From contig JAIUCV010000009.1 of the NCBI GenBank assembly GCA_026724425.1, positions 22,855,323 to 22,919,322 of the forward strand: a DNA stretch of 64,000 bases. Reading direction: 5' to 3'. This document shows, piece by piece, positions 1 to 11,970 of this stretch. This DNA is from Erythrophleum ivorense. Taxonomy: Eukaryota > Streptophyta > Magnoliopsida > Fabales > Fabaceae. The notes under the pieces were generated by a model. It was not told the origin of the DNA. It made no database searches and saw only the letters and a program-made list of their open reading frames with translations. A program made the translations under genes and the position numbers. Positions within the stretch are counted from its first letter, which is position 1; every line of letters begins with the position of its first letter.

Positions 1-660
1 TTTCTCACATTTCTCATCCTACACAAATAGTACATTCTTTTTAGTGAGCCTAGTTAGTGGCATAGCTATTTGAGAAAAGCCTTGATTAAACCATCCATAA
101 TAACCTACCAAGCATAAGAAATTCTTAATCTCTATAACTGTCCTAGGTCTCTCTTACTACCTTATGGGGATCAACTGCAACCCTTGCCTAGGAGATCACA
201 TGGCTTAGGAATTTTACTTCTGTAAGCCAAAACTCACATTTAATAAGTTTAGCATACAACTACTTTTCTCTCAAGGTCTCTAAGACTAATCTCAAATGTT
301 GTTCATTCTCTTCTCTACTCTTATAATAGATAAGGATATCATCTATGAAGAATACTACAAATTTATCTTGGTATGGCCTAAACAATCTATTTATATAATT
401 CATAAATACTACAGGTGCATTTGTTAACCTGAAGGACATCACCAAAAACTCATAAGCCCATATATGGTCCTAAAGGCTTTAATTTGAGATCTATCTTAGA
501 AAATACTGACACTCCTACTAATTGATCTAGGAGATCATCTATTCTAGGAAGGTAGTACTTATTCTTAATTGTAACCTTATTGAGTTTCCTGTAATCTATA
601 TATAGCCTAAACTCTCATCTTTCTTCTTAACAAACAAAATTAGGGCTTTTCATGGTGAAA
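1..660 (-). pseudogene. Reverse transcriptase remnant of chromovirus 1
   Basis: Fragments of a Ty3/gypsy reverse transcriptase, which copies the element RNA into DNA in the virus-like particle. The clearest stretch is 260-445: residues LTNAPVVFMNYINRLF, then FVVFFIDDILIY, where FIDD is the polymerase active-site box, then a conserved helix ending LVLETLREK. Upstream on the coding strand (446-660) are VFSKIDL-like residues and a damaged KKKDD-IDYRELNK block. Around 446-480 about 45 bases of the fingers/palm region are missing compared with the copy at 54.3-54.6 kb. Downstream (1-200) traces of a GYYGWF-QGFSQIAMPLTRLTKK segment lead toward RNase H and run off the window. Several stops and frame changes make it non-functional. 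Confidence 0.85.
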
Positions 661-1426
661 CACTAGGCCTAATGAAGACTTTCTCTAATATTTCCTTTAT
701 CTATTTCTTTAGCTCAGGTAATTTGGTAGGAGCCATCCTATATAGGGCCTTAGACATTAGACCTGCCTTAGGCAGAATGTCTATAGCAAACTCTACTTCT
801 TTGTTTGAGGGTAGTCTGCTAATTTTTTTAGGGAATACTTCTAGGAACTCTCTTATTACAAGTATTTTATCTATACCTTCCTCTACTTCTACTTGTACAA
901 AAAAAAATTAGGAATCTCTGATAACCATGTGCTAGAGATCTCTTAACTTGGGTGGTGGTCATGGTACTAGGAATAATTCCGCATTCTAGCAGGGTAATAC
1001 ATTTACTATGACAATCAACCATGTCATTTTTGGCAAACATCTAGTTCATACTAATAATTAAATCAATGTCAATCAGGGGCATATAAATTAAATCAAGTGT
1101 AGTGTAGCAATGGTTAAACTGTTTTATATAATTTAACAATAGGAGGTAATGGTTCTGTTTCTTGTATTATTAGACACATGTAAGTTTTAAGGTAAAACAT
1201 ATATACTCAGACTCAAACTCCTAGTGCAATTACAACATATAAAAGAATGATTAGCACATGAATCAAATAAAGCCTTCATAGAACAATCTGTAATCTTAAT
1301 AGTATCTTGGATTAGGCTAAGGGATTTACTAGCTTCTTGCTATGTCAGGGTAAAAACTCTATCCTAAGTCTACAATTTGGATGCAGGAGCTACCTCCCTT
1401 TGTTGAGGACAATCTATAGCAATATA
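661..1426 (-). pseudogene. Protease and linker remnant of chromovirus 1
   Basis: The aspartic protease region between the gag zinc knuckle and RT. The retroviral-type active site, normally D-S/T-G-A, survives as FDSCANHSFI near 1,240-1,275, so the catalytic Asp is present but the following Gly is Cys. About 180 bases on, a degraded equivalent of the GMDWL motif reads MNWMFAKND near 1,015-1,045. The stretch 661-910 is the linker between protease and RT and matches the linker at 54.7-54.93 kb. Multiple stops interrupt every frame. The right end is the C1 insertion, which splits the CCHC knuckle. Confidence 0.75.
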
Positions 1427-4191
1427 GGTGATGGACCCTAATTTCTAATTACCATGATTATACTTAATTATGTGCTGAATAATCATAAATCAAGGCTCAA
1501 AGTCATATTATAATTAATTAGATTAGGAAATAGTGAGAAAATTTAAAGCTTGATATCATTAGGGTCATCAGGTAAACAACCGCAACTAATTGAATCTACA
1601 AGTGATCATAAATAGTAATTAAGGCCTTATATTCATCTTACTACTGATTTCACTCACAAAGCCTCTTATAAATATTTCTAAGTTATTAAACCACATTATT
1701 ATAATGAATCTCAAAGTTTCTAAGTCAAATTAAGAGTTTAGGGACCTCTTCTTTTATTTTTTTCACTATTCTCACTGCGGTGATAGCCTCGGTAAGTTGG
1801 ACCCTCACAGTGGCTAGCATCCCTTACACTGTGGTGAGTGACTCGAGTCTTGCTAAGACTAACTTATGCAGTGTTGCGGCAAGATACCTTCTAGTACTCA
1901 CCCTAAAAAGGCTTCGAATTTTGTTATGACGAAATACCTCCTGAGCTTTGGTAAATTCAGTTCTGTTACCTTCCTTGGGTAGAACTTCACCTTGCGCAAC
2001 AGTAAAATTTCCTCACACCATGACGAATTCACTTTTAACTGACCCCTTGGCCTCGACTAGTGATATTTGGATGCGGCTCATCCTCCTGTTGCACTTATAG
2101 TTCCCAAATTACATCCTAAAATACTCCAACACTCCCTCTAGTAGTATTCCAAGGTTTGTGGGACTCTAATGGCATTAATCTATTTGATTTACCTAACCTA
2201 CCTATCATTACTACTTCAAAACATAGGGGTTCATTCCTACTCATCAAATTATCATGCATCAGTAATTTATATATATTAAGGACAGTAAGAAGGATTCATG
2301 ACAACTAATAATTATCATCCAATTACAAACTCCAATGTAGGTTCCTTGCATTACTAGTCTAAGCCAATAATTAAGGTATCACAAGATTACATTCTCAAAT
2401 GATGAATCATATCTCGAAGTCAAAAAAATTTCATGTCAAATGTAGACAAGTACATACATCAAATTCTAAGTTTCATAAAGCCTATCTCCCTATTAAATAC
2501 ATCATAGTTCACCAAAACACAAAACTCCTACACTTGGCAATATGATTACATGATAATGTTATACAAAAGAATAACAAAAATTAGCATCTATCCTAGGTTA
2601 GGTTAATCCAAGTGCAACTTCCCTACACATGGTTTCAGCTCGTGGATGCTAATCCACTTGCTTACCCTTATCCATACCAGAAGATCCTTCACCTAAAATA
2701 GTTACCCATGAAACAAGGTGAGATGCAAATCTCAATAACCAAAGGGAAATTCCATTCATATATTCCAACTTAATTACATATGTGCATTTAATCATAAAGC
2801 ATAAGAAATATCAGTCATATCAGCAAATGAAACAATTAGGCTATCTATGATTACTATCCCATACTAGCAATCACATTTTCACATGTTAAAGGCCAATAAC
2901 ACTAGGAGAGGCCCGTCCATGACACCTACTCCCTAATGATCACAATCAGGGCTCAATGCATTTGGGGTCTAATCATAACCCGGTACCCGATTGAAGCATA
3001 TGCATGAGTGGCAGCCGTACCACAACTCCATCATGGACTCACAAGGTCCAAACACAATGTATCAGATATCCAACCATTCATTTAGCAATTCAAAATCATA
3101 CATTTTTAGCAAATATAAAATTAAAGTAGACATATGCATGGAATTAACAATAACCCAGTTACCTCACATGCAGACGATTTTTTAAGAGCCAATAAAATGA
3201 TACTTTAGCCTATGGACATAAAACCAAACCATTACTATCTCTAATCATCATTTATATCAGCAAACCCATTACTCAAGGAGTTAAACTACAAAGGACTACT
3301 TAGAAAATACTTACCCAACTACTACAAGAGTCAAATTTGGATTTGATTGTTCCCACACCAGAAATTTCAGAGTATCACCTCAAACTTTAGGTAAATTTGC
3401 ACAAAATTAATGCCCATACTATAAATCAATTATAGGAGTCTCTAACTAATAGAAAAAACATTAAAATCAGGAGTTTATATTTACCTAACAACACCTCTAG
3501 CCCCAACCTCTGAAATTTCACCATGGAAACATCAAACAACAAGTTTCAAATTTTGGGTGTAGGTGAAATCCTTCAAATGAAAAACTAATTAGGTCAAAGT
3601 GAAGAGAAAAAAGAGAGGATTAAGTTACATAATAATTACCTTGGTTGATTTTGAGTCTTGAAGTGAGAAATGGTGGATTTGTGCCAAGAACCCTAACCTC
3701 TTTCCAAGACCTCTGAATGTTGCTTTGCCTCTTATGTTTTTTATGCAGAATGGGGAGGAGGCTAAGTGTGTTTAAGGTCTAAATGGGTTTAAGTTAGGTT
3801 GTAGGCTGACCCAAAGGCCCAATTCCAAGTGGGTTTAGACTTTTGTTTGGTTAGGCCAAGGTTTAGGTGTTAAATGGGTTAAATGTGAGTTGAGCCTACA
3901 TAAGGTAAATATTGGGCTTCTAAGAAAATGAAATGAGATCTCCCTAAGGATAAGATTGGGCTTCTACATTTTGCCCAAGGAATAATTAAGTTAATGTTGG
4001 GGCCTAATTGTAAATGCCCAAATTAATTATAAGCCCAATTAAATCCCCATTCTAATAGAATTCTAAGTCCACATCAATAATTTATTTCTCCATAAGTTCT
4101 ACTCGCCTTTTTCACTTACTTAGTTTTACTAATTACCTATATTAATTTCCTAATCATCATAATTAGTCTAAATTAATTTTGGGATGTTACA
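1427..4191. mobile_element. Solo LTR C1, inserted in a gag zinc knuckle
   Basis: A 2,765-bp LTR of group C. The right end is GGGATGTTACA; the left end is degraded (GGTGATGGACCCTAA versus TGTGACAACCTTAAA in C2). Flanks are ATATA (1,422-1,426) and ATATG (4,192-4,196), a 5-bp TSD with one change. Removing the LTR and one TSD copy restores the codon order of the zinc knuckle of chromovirus 1, so the boundaries are secure. No internal retrotransposon genes remain. C1 aligns along its length with the host parts of C2. Orientation is uncertain; TATA-like and leader-like sequence near 3,650-3,760 hints at minus. Confidence 0.85.
1772..2070. repeat. Array of CACTGYGGTG-type motifs in LTR C1
   Basis: A GC-richer patch in AT-rich DNA with repeated short imperfect palindromes: CACTGCGGTGA, CACAGTGG, CACTGTGGTGAG, and related cores. 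It sits where C2 has its GCCATGGC array. Confidence 0.5.
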
Positions 4192-5254
4192 ATATGCCCC
4201 AACTTGCTACATCTAGAGCAAATATTTTGGCCTACATAGTATGGTTTGCCACTGTGATACTTACCATATTGATTGTAAGCTATTGAGGTGGAACTGCATC
4301 GGCTAGACTAAGTTTGCTTCCTTTTGTTCTTTCCTCTCCTGTTCCACAAACTTTTACCACCTCTTTTGTGGCTTCTTATTCTCATGAGGAGGAGGCTTTG
4401 AACACAAACCTACTTATATTGTCCTCATATTACTTTTGATCACTCTACAAACTTCCACCAAGGTATTGAAATCCCTGATTCTCTAAAGTACCACTCTATC
4501 TCTGATAATTGGCAATAACCCCTTCTTAAATTTATCTACTCTTGATCTCTCATCATTTTTCTTCTAGAGATATGAAGGATATTTAGAGAGCTTAAGGAAT
4601 ATAGCTACATAATGATCAATGGACATATTTTTAGTTTGTCTCAATAAGACATACTTTGATTCTTTCTCATTCTGAATGGAATTGGGGAAGTACTTCTCAT
4701 AAAATGCCTGTAAAAACATTTCCTAGTTAATCGAGAGGTTCTTTGACTTTAATATGGGTTCAATGCTTCTCCACCAGTAGTTAGCTTCTTTCTGTAGCTG
4801 AAATATGGCTAGCACAACCTTCTACTCAAATGTACACTTTATGACTCTCAAGATCTTCTCTAAATGCATCATTAGTATTTAGCTCACCATCAAATGCTGG
4901 AAGGCCATATTTTTTGGATTACATTATAGCCTACTAAATGGTAAGCTATGGCTAGGTAGGAGGTGTCTGAGTTAATGAAGTCTAAGAAGTTTGTTGATTC
5001 TTGGGGATCTAGTTAGAGGGATTTGCTTCTAAATTCTTAGGATGACTTGAGTGTTGTGGTTGGGGAGGATTAGGCCTCTCATTCTTTCTTTGAGCAAGCT
5101 TCTCTTACAGTTGCATAATTACTTCCTGTTGTTGCTACATCATAGCTCGCTGCTGATCTAGCTAAGTGATAATAGCCTGTAGGGCTCCAGCTATAGGATC
5201 AATGAGCTCTGCTCTAAGAGCTCTAGAAGGCCTACCTCTCTTGGTGTTCACCAT
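4192..5254 (-). pseudogene. gag remnant of chromovirus 1
   Basis: Capsid/nucleocapsid gene of the element. The start is the ATG at 5,252-5,254, reading MVNTKRGRPSRALRAEL, which matches the gag start of the copy at 56,509 (MVETRRGKGRGRPPRAQ). In the middle a conserved gag block reads EKYFPNSIQNEKESKYVLLRQ-like residues near 4,650-4,715, followed by VDKFKKGLLPIIRDRVV (about 4,500-4,545). A basic tract precedes the zinc knuckle. The knuckle CSRCSKLGH begins at about 4,225 and is cut by the C1 LTR; the final Cys lies on the other side near 1,412. Several in-frame stops are present, for example in the glutamine-rich stretch near 5,125. Family role (packaging RNA in a particle) is known; activity here is excluded. 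Confidence 0.85.
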
Positions 5255-5374
5255 CTTATCTGAAACAAGTCAAACACTATTCAATGTAAAACATGTACAT
5301 ATACCACAATTTAACATTCAAGACATCTTGTATAGTTCACACATAACTGAAAATTTACATCCTCAAGCCATACC
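5255..5374 (-). other. Leader of chromovirus 1, gag-proximal half
   Basis: Untranslated leader between the gag ATG and the A1 insertion. It matches the leader of the 49-59 kb element loosely and resumes at 25,835, where the sequence next to the primer binding site matches closely. Confidence 0.7.
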
Positions 5375-5918
5375 TATAACACCTTATTTTCATAAAAATG
5401 AAGGAAAGATGCCAAATATAAAATAAAGTCCTATAAAACAAATGAGTTGTGGCCAAATAAAATTAGGATAAAATTATAAATAATAGAAAATGAGAATCTA
5501 AAGCTTAGGATGCCCAGAAACTGGAGCCAGAGTGGCTAAATAAAATCAGACAAAAGGTAATGGTATTTTCATAATTTTAGGCACTTTTTGGAAAACTCAA
5601 AGAAGGGATCTTTAAATGGAAAAATTGAGTTTTCCAGGATTTTCAAAGGTCTTAAAAACTATAAGAACCCCTAGAATGATTCAAACCCCTCCAGTTTATG
5701 TTTTAGAATGTCGATTGATTTGAACTTTGACCTTTTCATTCGAGAAGGTTTTTAAATCCAAATTGAGTAATTCCAAAAGTATTTTATAAGTTAGAGAATC
5801 TAAATTTTATGATAGAAAACATGGCTCTCAAAAAGGAGTTGAAATGAGCCTTAAAAGAAGAAACCAAGAATGAAGGACAAATTTGGTATTTTGGAAAAGC
5901 TCTTAATGGATCCTTTGC

Positions 5919-5927
5919 TATATATAG
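5919..5927 (+). promoter_or_regulatory. TATA box of LTR A1
   Basis: TATATATAG, 545 bp from the LTR start; the same place in A2, A3, A4 and A6 holds a TATA element. A GGTAAG site follows at 6,047. Confidence 0.6.
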
Positions 5928-6691
5928 GTGGCATCCTCCCTTTTCCCTCACTTTCGCTGACCTAATTTTCATCTTAAACCAGAGAAAAGTTCTGCTAGGA
6001 AGGGCACACAAGAAGAAGCTCAAAGGGAGAAGAAAAACCTAAGAAAGGTAAGGAAAATCATGGAATTTCTTGCTCCTTCCTTCATTAAACTTGTTCTTGT
6101 AATATCTAGTTTTCTAAAAATGAGAGAAAATGAGAGAAACATAACTTACGGTTTCTCCGTAAACAAATGAAATTCACCAGATACAAGAGCAAGTCCCTCA
6201 AAATAAATTATTTAAGGTCCCAAAAAATTTAGGAAGCATTTTAGAATCCTAAAAATGAGAATTCCAGGCTCAAACAAAAGGAAAAATGGAGCTAGAATGA
6301 AAAAACAAATTTGAATGAAAGGTTGATGAAAATGTAAGGCCATTTTTGTCATTTTGAGCAAATTTTGGAATTCACATAGGAGGGCTTTTTAAATGAAAGT
6401 TTTAAGTTTTTCAGGGTTTTCAGGGGCACTGAAAATCATGAGAAGCCTTGGGACAGCTAAAGTCCCTCTAGTGGATGTTTTCAAACATCGATGCACCTGA
6501 ACTTTGACGGATTTGTTTAGGAAGGTTTTAGTTTTGATTTGAGTGATTCCAAAGAAATTTTACTAAATTGGGAACCTAAATTTTATAATAGAAAAGACAG
6601 TTTTAAAAAAGGAGTTAAAACGAGTTAGAAACAAAAATGCCAAGAACGAATGGCAAAATGAAAATTTTTGAAAAGTCCTTATTAAATCCCT

Positions 6692-6700
6692 TATATATAT
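6692..6700 (+). promoter_or_regulatory. TATA box of LTR A2
   Basis: TATATATAT followed by GAGGCACCC as in A4; 595 bp from the LTR start. GGTAAG follows at 6,821, 130 bp from the box. Confidence 0.6.
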
Positions 6701-7311
6701 GAGGCACCCTTCTTCTCCCCTCATTTAGGTCGACCAAATTCTGCCCCAAAACTAGAGAAGACTCAAGGGAGGAAGGCGTACAAGAACAAGGCAAAGGTGA
6801 AGGAAAAAACTCAAGAAAAAGGTAAGAATTTGTTGGAATTTCCTAGCCTTCTCTTTAGGAAATTTCTTCTTCTTCTTCTCCCCTTTCTCCCTAAGGTTTT
6901 CTTAAAGTTTTTGGTGCTATTTTGAGGTCAGACAAAGAGGAGAAAATTCGGATTTGAAGAAAGGTAGCCAAGGAAAATGAGAAACAAGTAAGAAAAGCTA
7001 TGGAAACTATAACGCCTTATATTTCTAGCTTATTCCATTACTTTTCCATACTTTACATAATACATTCCATAAAGGAGCAAGAAAAAGCGGATTAAAATAA
7101 TGACTTTTCTAGCGTTGCGTCACGTATGAAAATTTCATTGGTGTCACGTGGGCCATGTGAGCTCATACATCACATTATCATATTTAATTACATGAATACC
7201 ACTCATTTGCATCACCAAAAGTGGACTACAACTTATGGAAACTGAAAGGAAGCATAAAATTCATACATATATTTTTTGCCAAAATTTTGCCATTTCTATC
7301 ACAAACTTTGG

Positions 7312-8010
7312 AAAATCATAACTAATTTTAGAAAAATCAAAATCATACATTCTTGACTATTATGGAAAGCTACACATGTCTAATTTCCTCTAAAAATATT
7401 TCCAAACCATAACATATAACATAAAAGTTTGACATTCTAAAAGGTTTAGAGGTCAGGCTGTCTATTGGTACTGTCACAAGTTTCTGTAGCAAAATTAAAA
7501 AATATCCAATTAATTCCACAAAACTTAAATTCATGAAAATGATACCAATATAGAAAGCTACAGATGTTATTTAGAGGGAAAAAATTACTCTAGACCAGTT
7601 CAAGCATGCTAGGCCTTGAAACTCAATCAAACAGTACCTGAGGTCAATTGGGGTGCCTGATACTAGATAGGAATTTTAAAAATTCATATCTTCCTCTCTA
7701 GACCTCTAAATGAGGTGTTTTTAGTTGTCACAAATCACTGGTAATGTCTAGTTTCTCCATGTAAAATTTTGTGGCAATTGGACATCATTTGAGCCCTGTG
7801 TAACGAATTTCATCTTCGAACCAAGTGAACAGTGCATCAGACTAAAACCAGAATTTTTGCTAACTTTGAAAATTCATCAAATATTCTCTAGACCTCCTAA
7901 AATTCTATTCTTTAGCTTCAAAAAAATCTCTCAACAAGTTCTATTTTTATGACAAGTATCAAATCAAGAAGAACTCATTTGACTAAAAAGTGACATATGG
8001 TTCCATTGTG
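7312..8010 (-). repeat. Four diverged ~185-bp tandem units in LTR A3
   Basis: Unit starts are recognisable by AAAATCATAACTAATTTTA-type words at about 7,312, 7,498, 7,678 and 7,867, so spacings are 186, 180 and 189 bp. Each unit then has a GCTACA-ATGT-like word about 50 bp on and a word containing ACAGT or ACTGT near its end. The same layout is present in every A and B LTR body I examined. Confidence 0.7.
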
Positions 8011-8647
8011 GTCAATTTTGGCTCCATATAAGGTATCAAAAAGTCCAAATGGATTTCCTTAGTATTTGGCACCTCTTGGGCAAGTCTAAAAACATGATTA
8101 TGACTTGTATGAACTGCTCAAATGGTCCCAAACCCTATGCATCTCAATTTGGCCATTCTACTTCCACTTATACACTAATGCTTCAAACTTTCAAAAAGCA
8201 AAATTTGCCATTACATACTCAATATACATTCTAAGGGTCACATAACATAATCTCTCATTTATACATGATATATTATCATAATTATATATGCTTATAAATT
8301 CATTTGACATATACAATCATAGATTACACATTTGCCACTTTGATGGCCTTAAAGAAGCCAATTCTATGCATTTCAATGCCATGCTCTCATCTCTCAAGTG
8401 ATTGGCTCCCATCTCCTTGCTATCTTGATCAACCTAGCATGTTAGAACATTGGAGAGGAAGGGATGAGATTTAAAAAATCCCAATAGCTCATCTCCCATT
8501 CAATCATACATAAAGCATGCAAAACAAGTCTTACAAATGCATTCATGAGAATACTAACATGTGCAAACATTCAAGGAGCATTTTCAACATTTGAATAAGT
8601 CATACATAGCATACAAAGGCTTGCCAAGTAAGTGGATTAGCCTTACT

Positions 8648-8815
8648 CATTCACTTATGGATTTTAAACTTGCCTCACCCATTCTTTAAGAGGTTCTTGG
8701 ACTCAACCTTGCTCTTGGGAGTCAACCTCACTTTTGGTAAACTCTTTACTTTATCTCAACAAATCTTAAGGGTTCTTGGCTCATCCTCACCATGGTTAAG
8801 GGTTCTTGGCCTCAC
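8648..8815 (-). repeat. GGNTCTTGG / CTCACC array in LTR A3
   Basis: Five to six imperfect units of roughly 30-36 bp, each pairing a CTCACC-type word with a GG(G/T)TCTTGG or ACTTTTGG word. The clearer form is seen in B1 and A10. Confidence 0.6.
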
Positions 8816-10148
8816 CATGCTCAAGCAAACCAAAACAAACATCATAAACATCATTTAGAAACATAATACATCATCATGGTACCATGAAGTAAGAGCTCAT
8901 CTAGAACATTTTTTATAGCTTGAAATACACATACACATATTCAAAGACAAGTAAAGCAAGCAACCATGCATGAAAGAAGGTAGAGAGAGCTACCTTACAA
9001 GCATTTATATATTTTTCCTTAAGTTTTGAATCCTTTCCCTTGACCTCACACACCAAAGGAGGTGGAGATCATTCCTTTTGGCCTAGACACATCATATGGA
9101 AGCTAATTATACTTTTGAAGCAAAGTCTAAGGCTACATAACTTGCTTAAACTCTGACTTAACCTATAAACCCCATTATAGTTCCAAAATACACCTAATGA
9201 AGCAACACTCCTCAAATAAATTCTAGGCTCCATTCTTTCTTTTCAAATATGATTCTTCATTCCTTTTTGACTCCTTTTAAGCCTCTTGGAGTCATCACAC
9301 AATTAAAATAAAGAGCTTAACTACATGTTACTTTTTTAGGTCATATTATGGAACATAAGGCACCAACTTACTTTCTATGGTTTTTAAATTTTTCCCAAGG
9401 CCTCCCCTCATCTTCATTCATCATATATGAATCAAAAATAGGCTTAAAAAAATTTAAAACTATCCCTAGCTATATAAACCCCTTTAGGTTGAGGCTATGG
9501 GAGATTTTGGTTTCCATGGAGTTTGCTTTGTTTTCTTGATGGAGGAAGCACATGAAGAGACTTCTAAGGATCTGAGGAGCTCATTCAAACACTTATTTAG
9601 GTATAGGAATTAAGAGATCAAATAGGATTTTAGAAGGAACACTTGAAACCCTAGAAATTACATCTTGAATTTTCATAGTTTTTGTTAATTCTCTTTGTAT
9701 ATTCTTAATCCTCACACCCTTTTTTCTAAGAGTCACCCTTATTTCTGCCTAAAAATTAAACCCTCCTAGGTTTTCTTGAATGGGGCAAAATGGTGGAGGA
9801 AGAGGAGCAAGTGTAGCAACCATGGAAGAAGAAATTATCTTGTTTTCTTGCTTTTTCTTACTTGAATCTTATCTTCTTTGAGCTCCTCTCTTCAAATCTG
9901 AATTTTCCCCTTAATTTATCCCTTAAAATAGATTTATAAACTTCATTATAATCAAAGGAAATAAGGGAGAATGGAGGAGAAGAGGTTTGGAAGGAAGAGA
10001 GCATGAAAAACTACTAAATTTCCTTACCTTTTAGCTTGAATTTCACCTCCTTTTCTTTTTCTTCTTGTGTGCCTCATCCCCTATAGTTTTCTCTAGCTTT
10101 TAGGCAGAGCTTGGTTGGCCAAAATGGAGGGGGAGAAAGGGCACATCA

Positions 10149-10157
10149 TATATATAG
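10149..10157 (-). promoter_or_regulatory. TATA box of LTR A3
   Basis: CTATATATA on the minus strand, 594 bp from the LTR start. GGTAAG lies at 10,028-10,023, 130 bp downstream. Confidence 0.6.
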
Positions 10158-11764
10158 GTGGGAGGAGGAAACACTTTTCAAAAATTTTTGTTTTACCCTT
10201 CGTTCTTGGCATTTTTGTTTCTAATTCATTTTAGCTCCTTTTTTAGAACCATCTTTTTCCATTATAAAATTTACATTTCCAATTTAGTAAAATGCCTTTG
10301 GAATCACTTGAATCAGAGCTAAAACTTGCCCAAATGAATCTGTCAAAATTTAGATAGACTGACATTGGAAAATGTCTACCGGAGGGGCTTTAGCTGTTCT
10401 GAGCCTTTCCATGGTTTCAGTGCCTCTGAGAACCCTGGGGAACTCAAAAATTTTATTTAAAAAGCCCTCCTATGTGAATTCCAAAATTTGTTCAAAATTA
10501 CGAAAATACTATTACGTTTCGTAAGTTTTCTGTAAAAAATTGTTTCTTCATTCTAGCTTCATTTTTCTTTTCGTCTGAGCCTGTGATTCTCATTTTTAGG
10601 ATTCTAGAATGCTTCTCAAATTTTTTGGGACCTTAAATACATCATTTTAGGGGACTTCCTTTTGCATCCGGTGAGTTTCGTTCATTTATAGAGGAACCGT
10701 ACATTACGTTTCTCACGTTTTCTCTCATTTTTAGATAATCAGATGTTATAGAAACAAGGCAAAATCTTCACCCTATGGTAGCTACTCCTTCCCCTTTTCT
10801 TCTCCCTATTTTTCCCCATATATGTAGCTACAATCGGGCTGGAATTTTAAGGAGAACCAAGGGTGAATTCTATGAATTTAAAGGAGGAAAGTAAGGATAT
10901 GCAAAGAAATTCAAGAAAAGGCCATTAATTTTCAAGGTGGCAAACCTAAGGTTTCATGGGTTCCCTTGAAAATATGATTTGATGTAATTATTCCTAGGCC
11001 TAAATGAATGTTTAAATGAGTTCCTAAGATCCCTAGAAGTCTCCCTATATGCATCCTCCATCAAGAAAACAAAGTAAATTCCATGGAGGCCAAAAGGAGA
11101 CATAAGCTCGCCCTAACATGGTTGAGACACCTAGGGAGAGTTTTAAATTTTTTCAAGCCCATTTTTGAGTCATATATGATGAATGAAAATGAGGGGAAAC
11201 CTTAGAAAAAATTTAGGAGGCCTAGAGAATGAATTGGTGTCTTAGGTTCCATAATATGACCTAAAGAAGCAACATGTAGGTAGCCTCTTTGTTTTAATTG
11301 TGTGATGACTCCAAGAGGCTTAAAAGGAGTCAAGAATCATATATAAAAGGAAAGAATGAAGCCTAAAACTCATTTGATGGATGTTGCTTCATTAGATGCA
11401 TTCTTGAAACCATAAGGGGTTAATAGACCAAGTTAGTGTTTAAGGAAGATGTATGGCTTTAGAATTAACTCCATGAACCTAATTGGCTTCCATGAATTGT
11501 GTTTAGGCCAAGAGAAATGATCTCTACCTTCTTGGGTGTGTGAGGTGAAGGGAGAAGATTCAAGACTTAAGGAAAAAGTGTGTAAATGCAAGCAAGGCAG
11601 CTCTCTCCACCTTCTCTCATGCATGGATGTGTGCTTATATTGTCTTTGATTGTGTGTATATATGTTTTGAGTTATGAAAAGTATTTTAGCATGAGATTTT
11701 ATTCCATGGTACCATGATGATCTTTTATGCATTCAAATGATGTTTTATGTGCTTGCCTTGGTTT

Positions 11765-11970
11765 ACTTGAGTGTGGAGAAGCCAAGAACCCTCTAGCCAT
11801 GGTGAGGATGAGCCATGAACCCTTAAAGTTAGTTGAGACAAAGTAAAGAATCTCCTAAAAGTGAGGTTGACTCCCAAGAGTAAGGCTGAGTCAAAAACCT
11901 CTTAAAGAAATGGATGGGACAAGTCTAAAATCCATAAGTGAATAGGTAAGGCTAATCCACTTACTTGGCA
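11765..11970 (+). repeat. Repeat array in LTR A2
   Basis: The complement form of the array: GGTGAGGATGAGCCA-GAACCCTT-like units with ~30-36 bp spacing, about six copies. Confidence 0.6.

Larger units (their letters stand above)
7008..10750 (-). mobile_element. Solo LTR A3, fourth level of nesting
   Basis: A 3,743-bp group A LTR in minus orientation inside A2. The TSD is perfect: GAAAC at 7,003-7,007 and 10,751-10,755. Both termini carry the same transition: the plus-strand ends are TATAACGCC and TGTTATA instead of TGTAACACC and TGTTACA. On the minus strand it starts TATAACATCTGATT, then a U3 with a TATA box, a GGTAAG site, the repeat array (8,648-8,815) and four tandem units (7,312-8,010). 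No coding sequence. Confidence 0.92.

Noticed and set aside
11433..11732. 99-codon open frame, with similar frames at 35,816-36,103 and 16,745-16,930
   Set aside because: All fall at the same place in group A LTRs, so similarity reflects LTR homology. Lengths differ and stops are not avoided, so I do not treat it as a conserved peptide.
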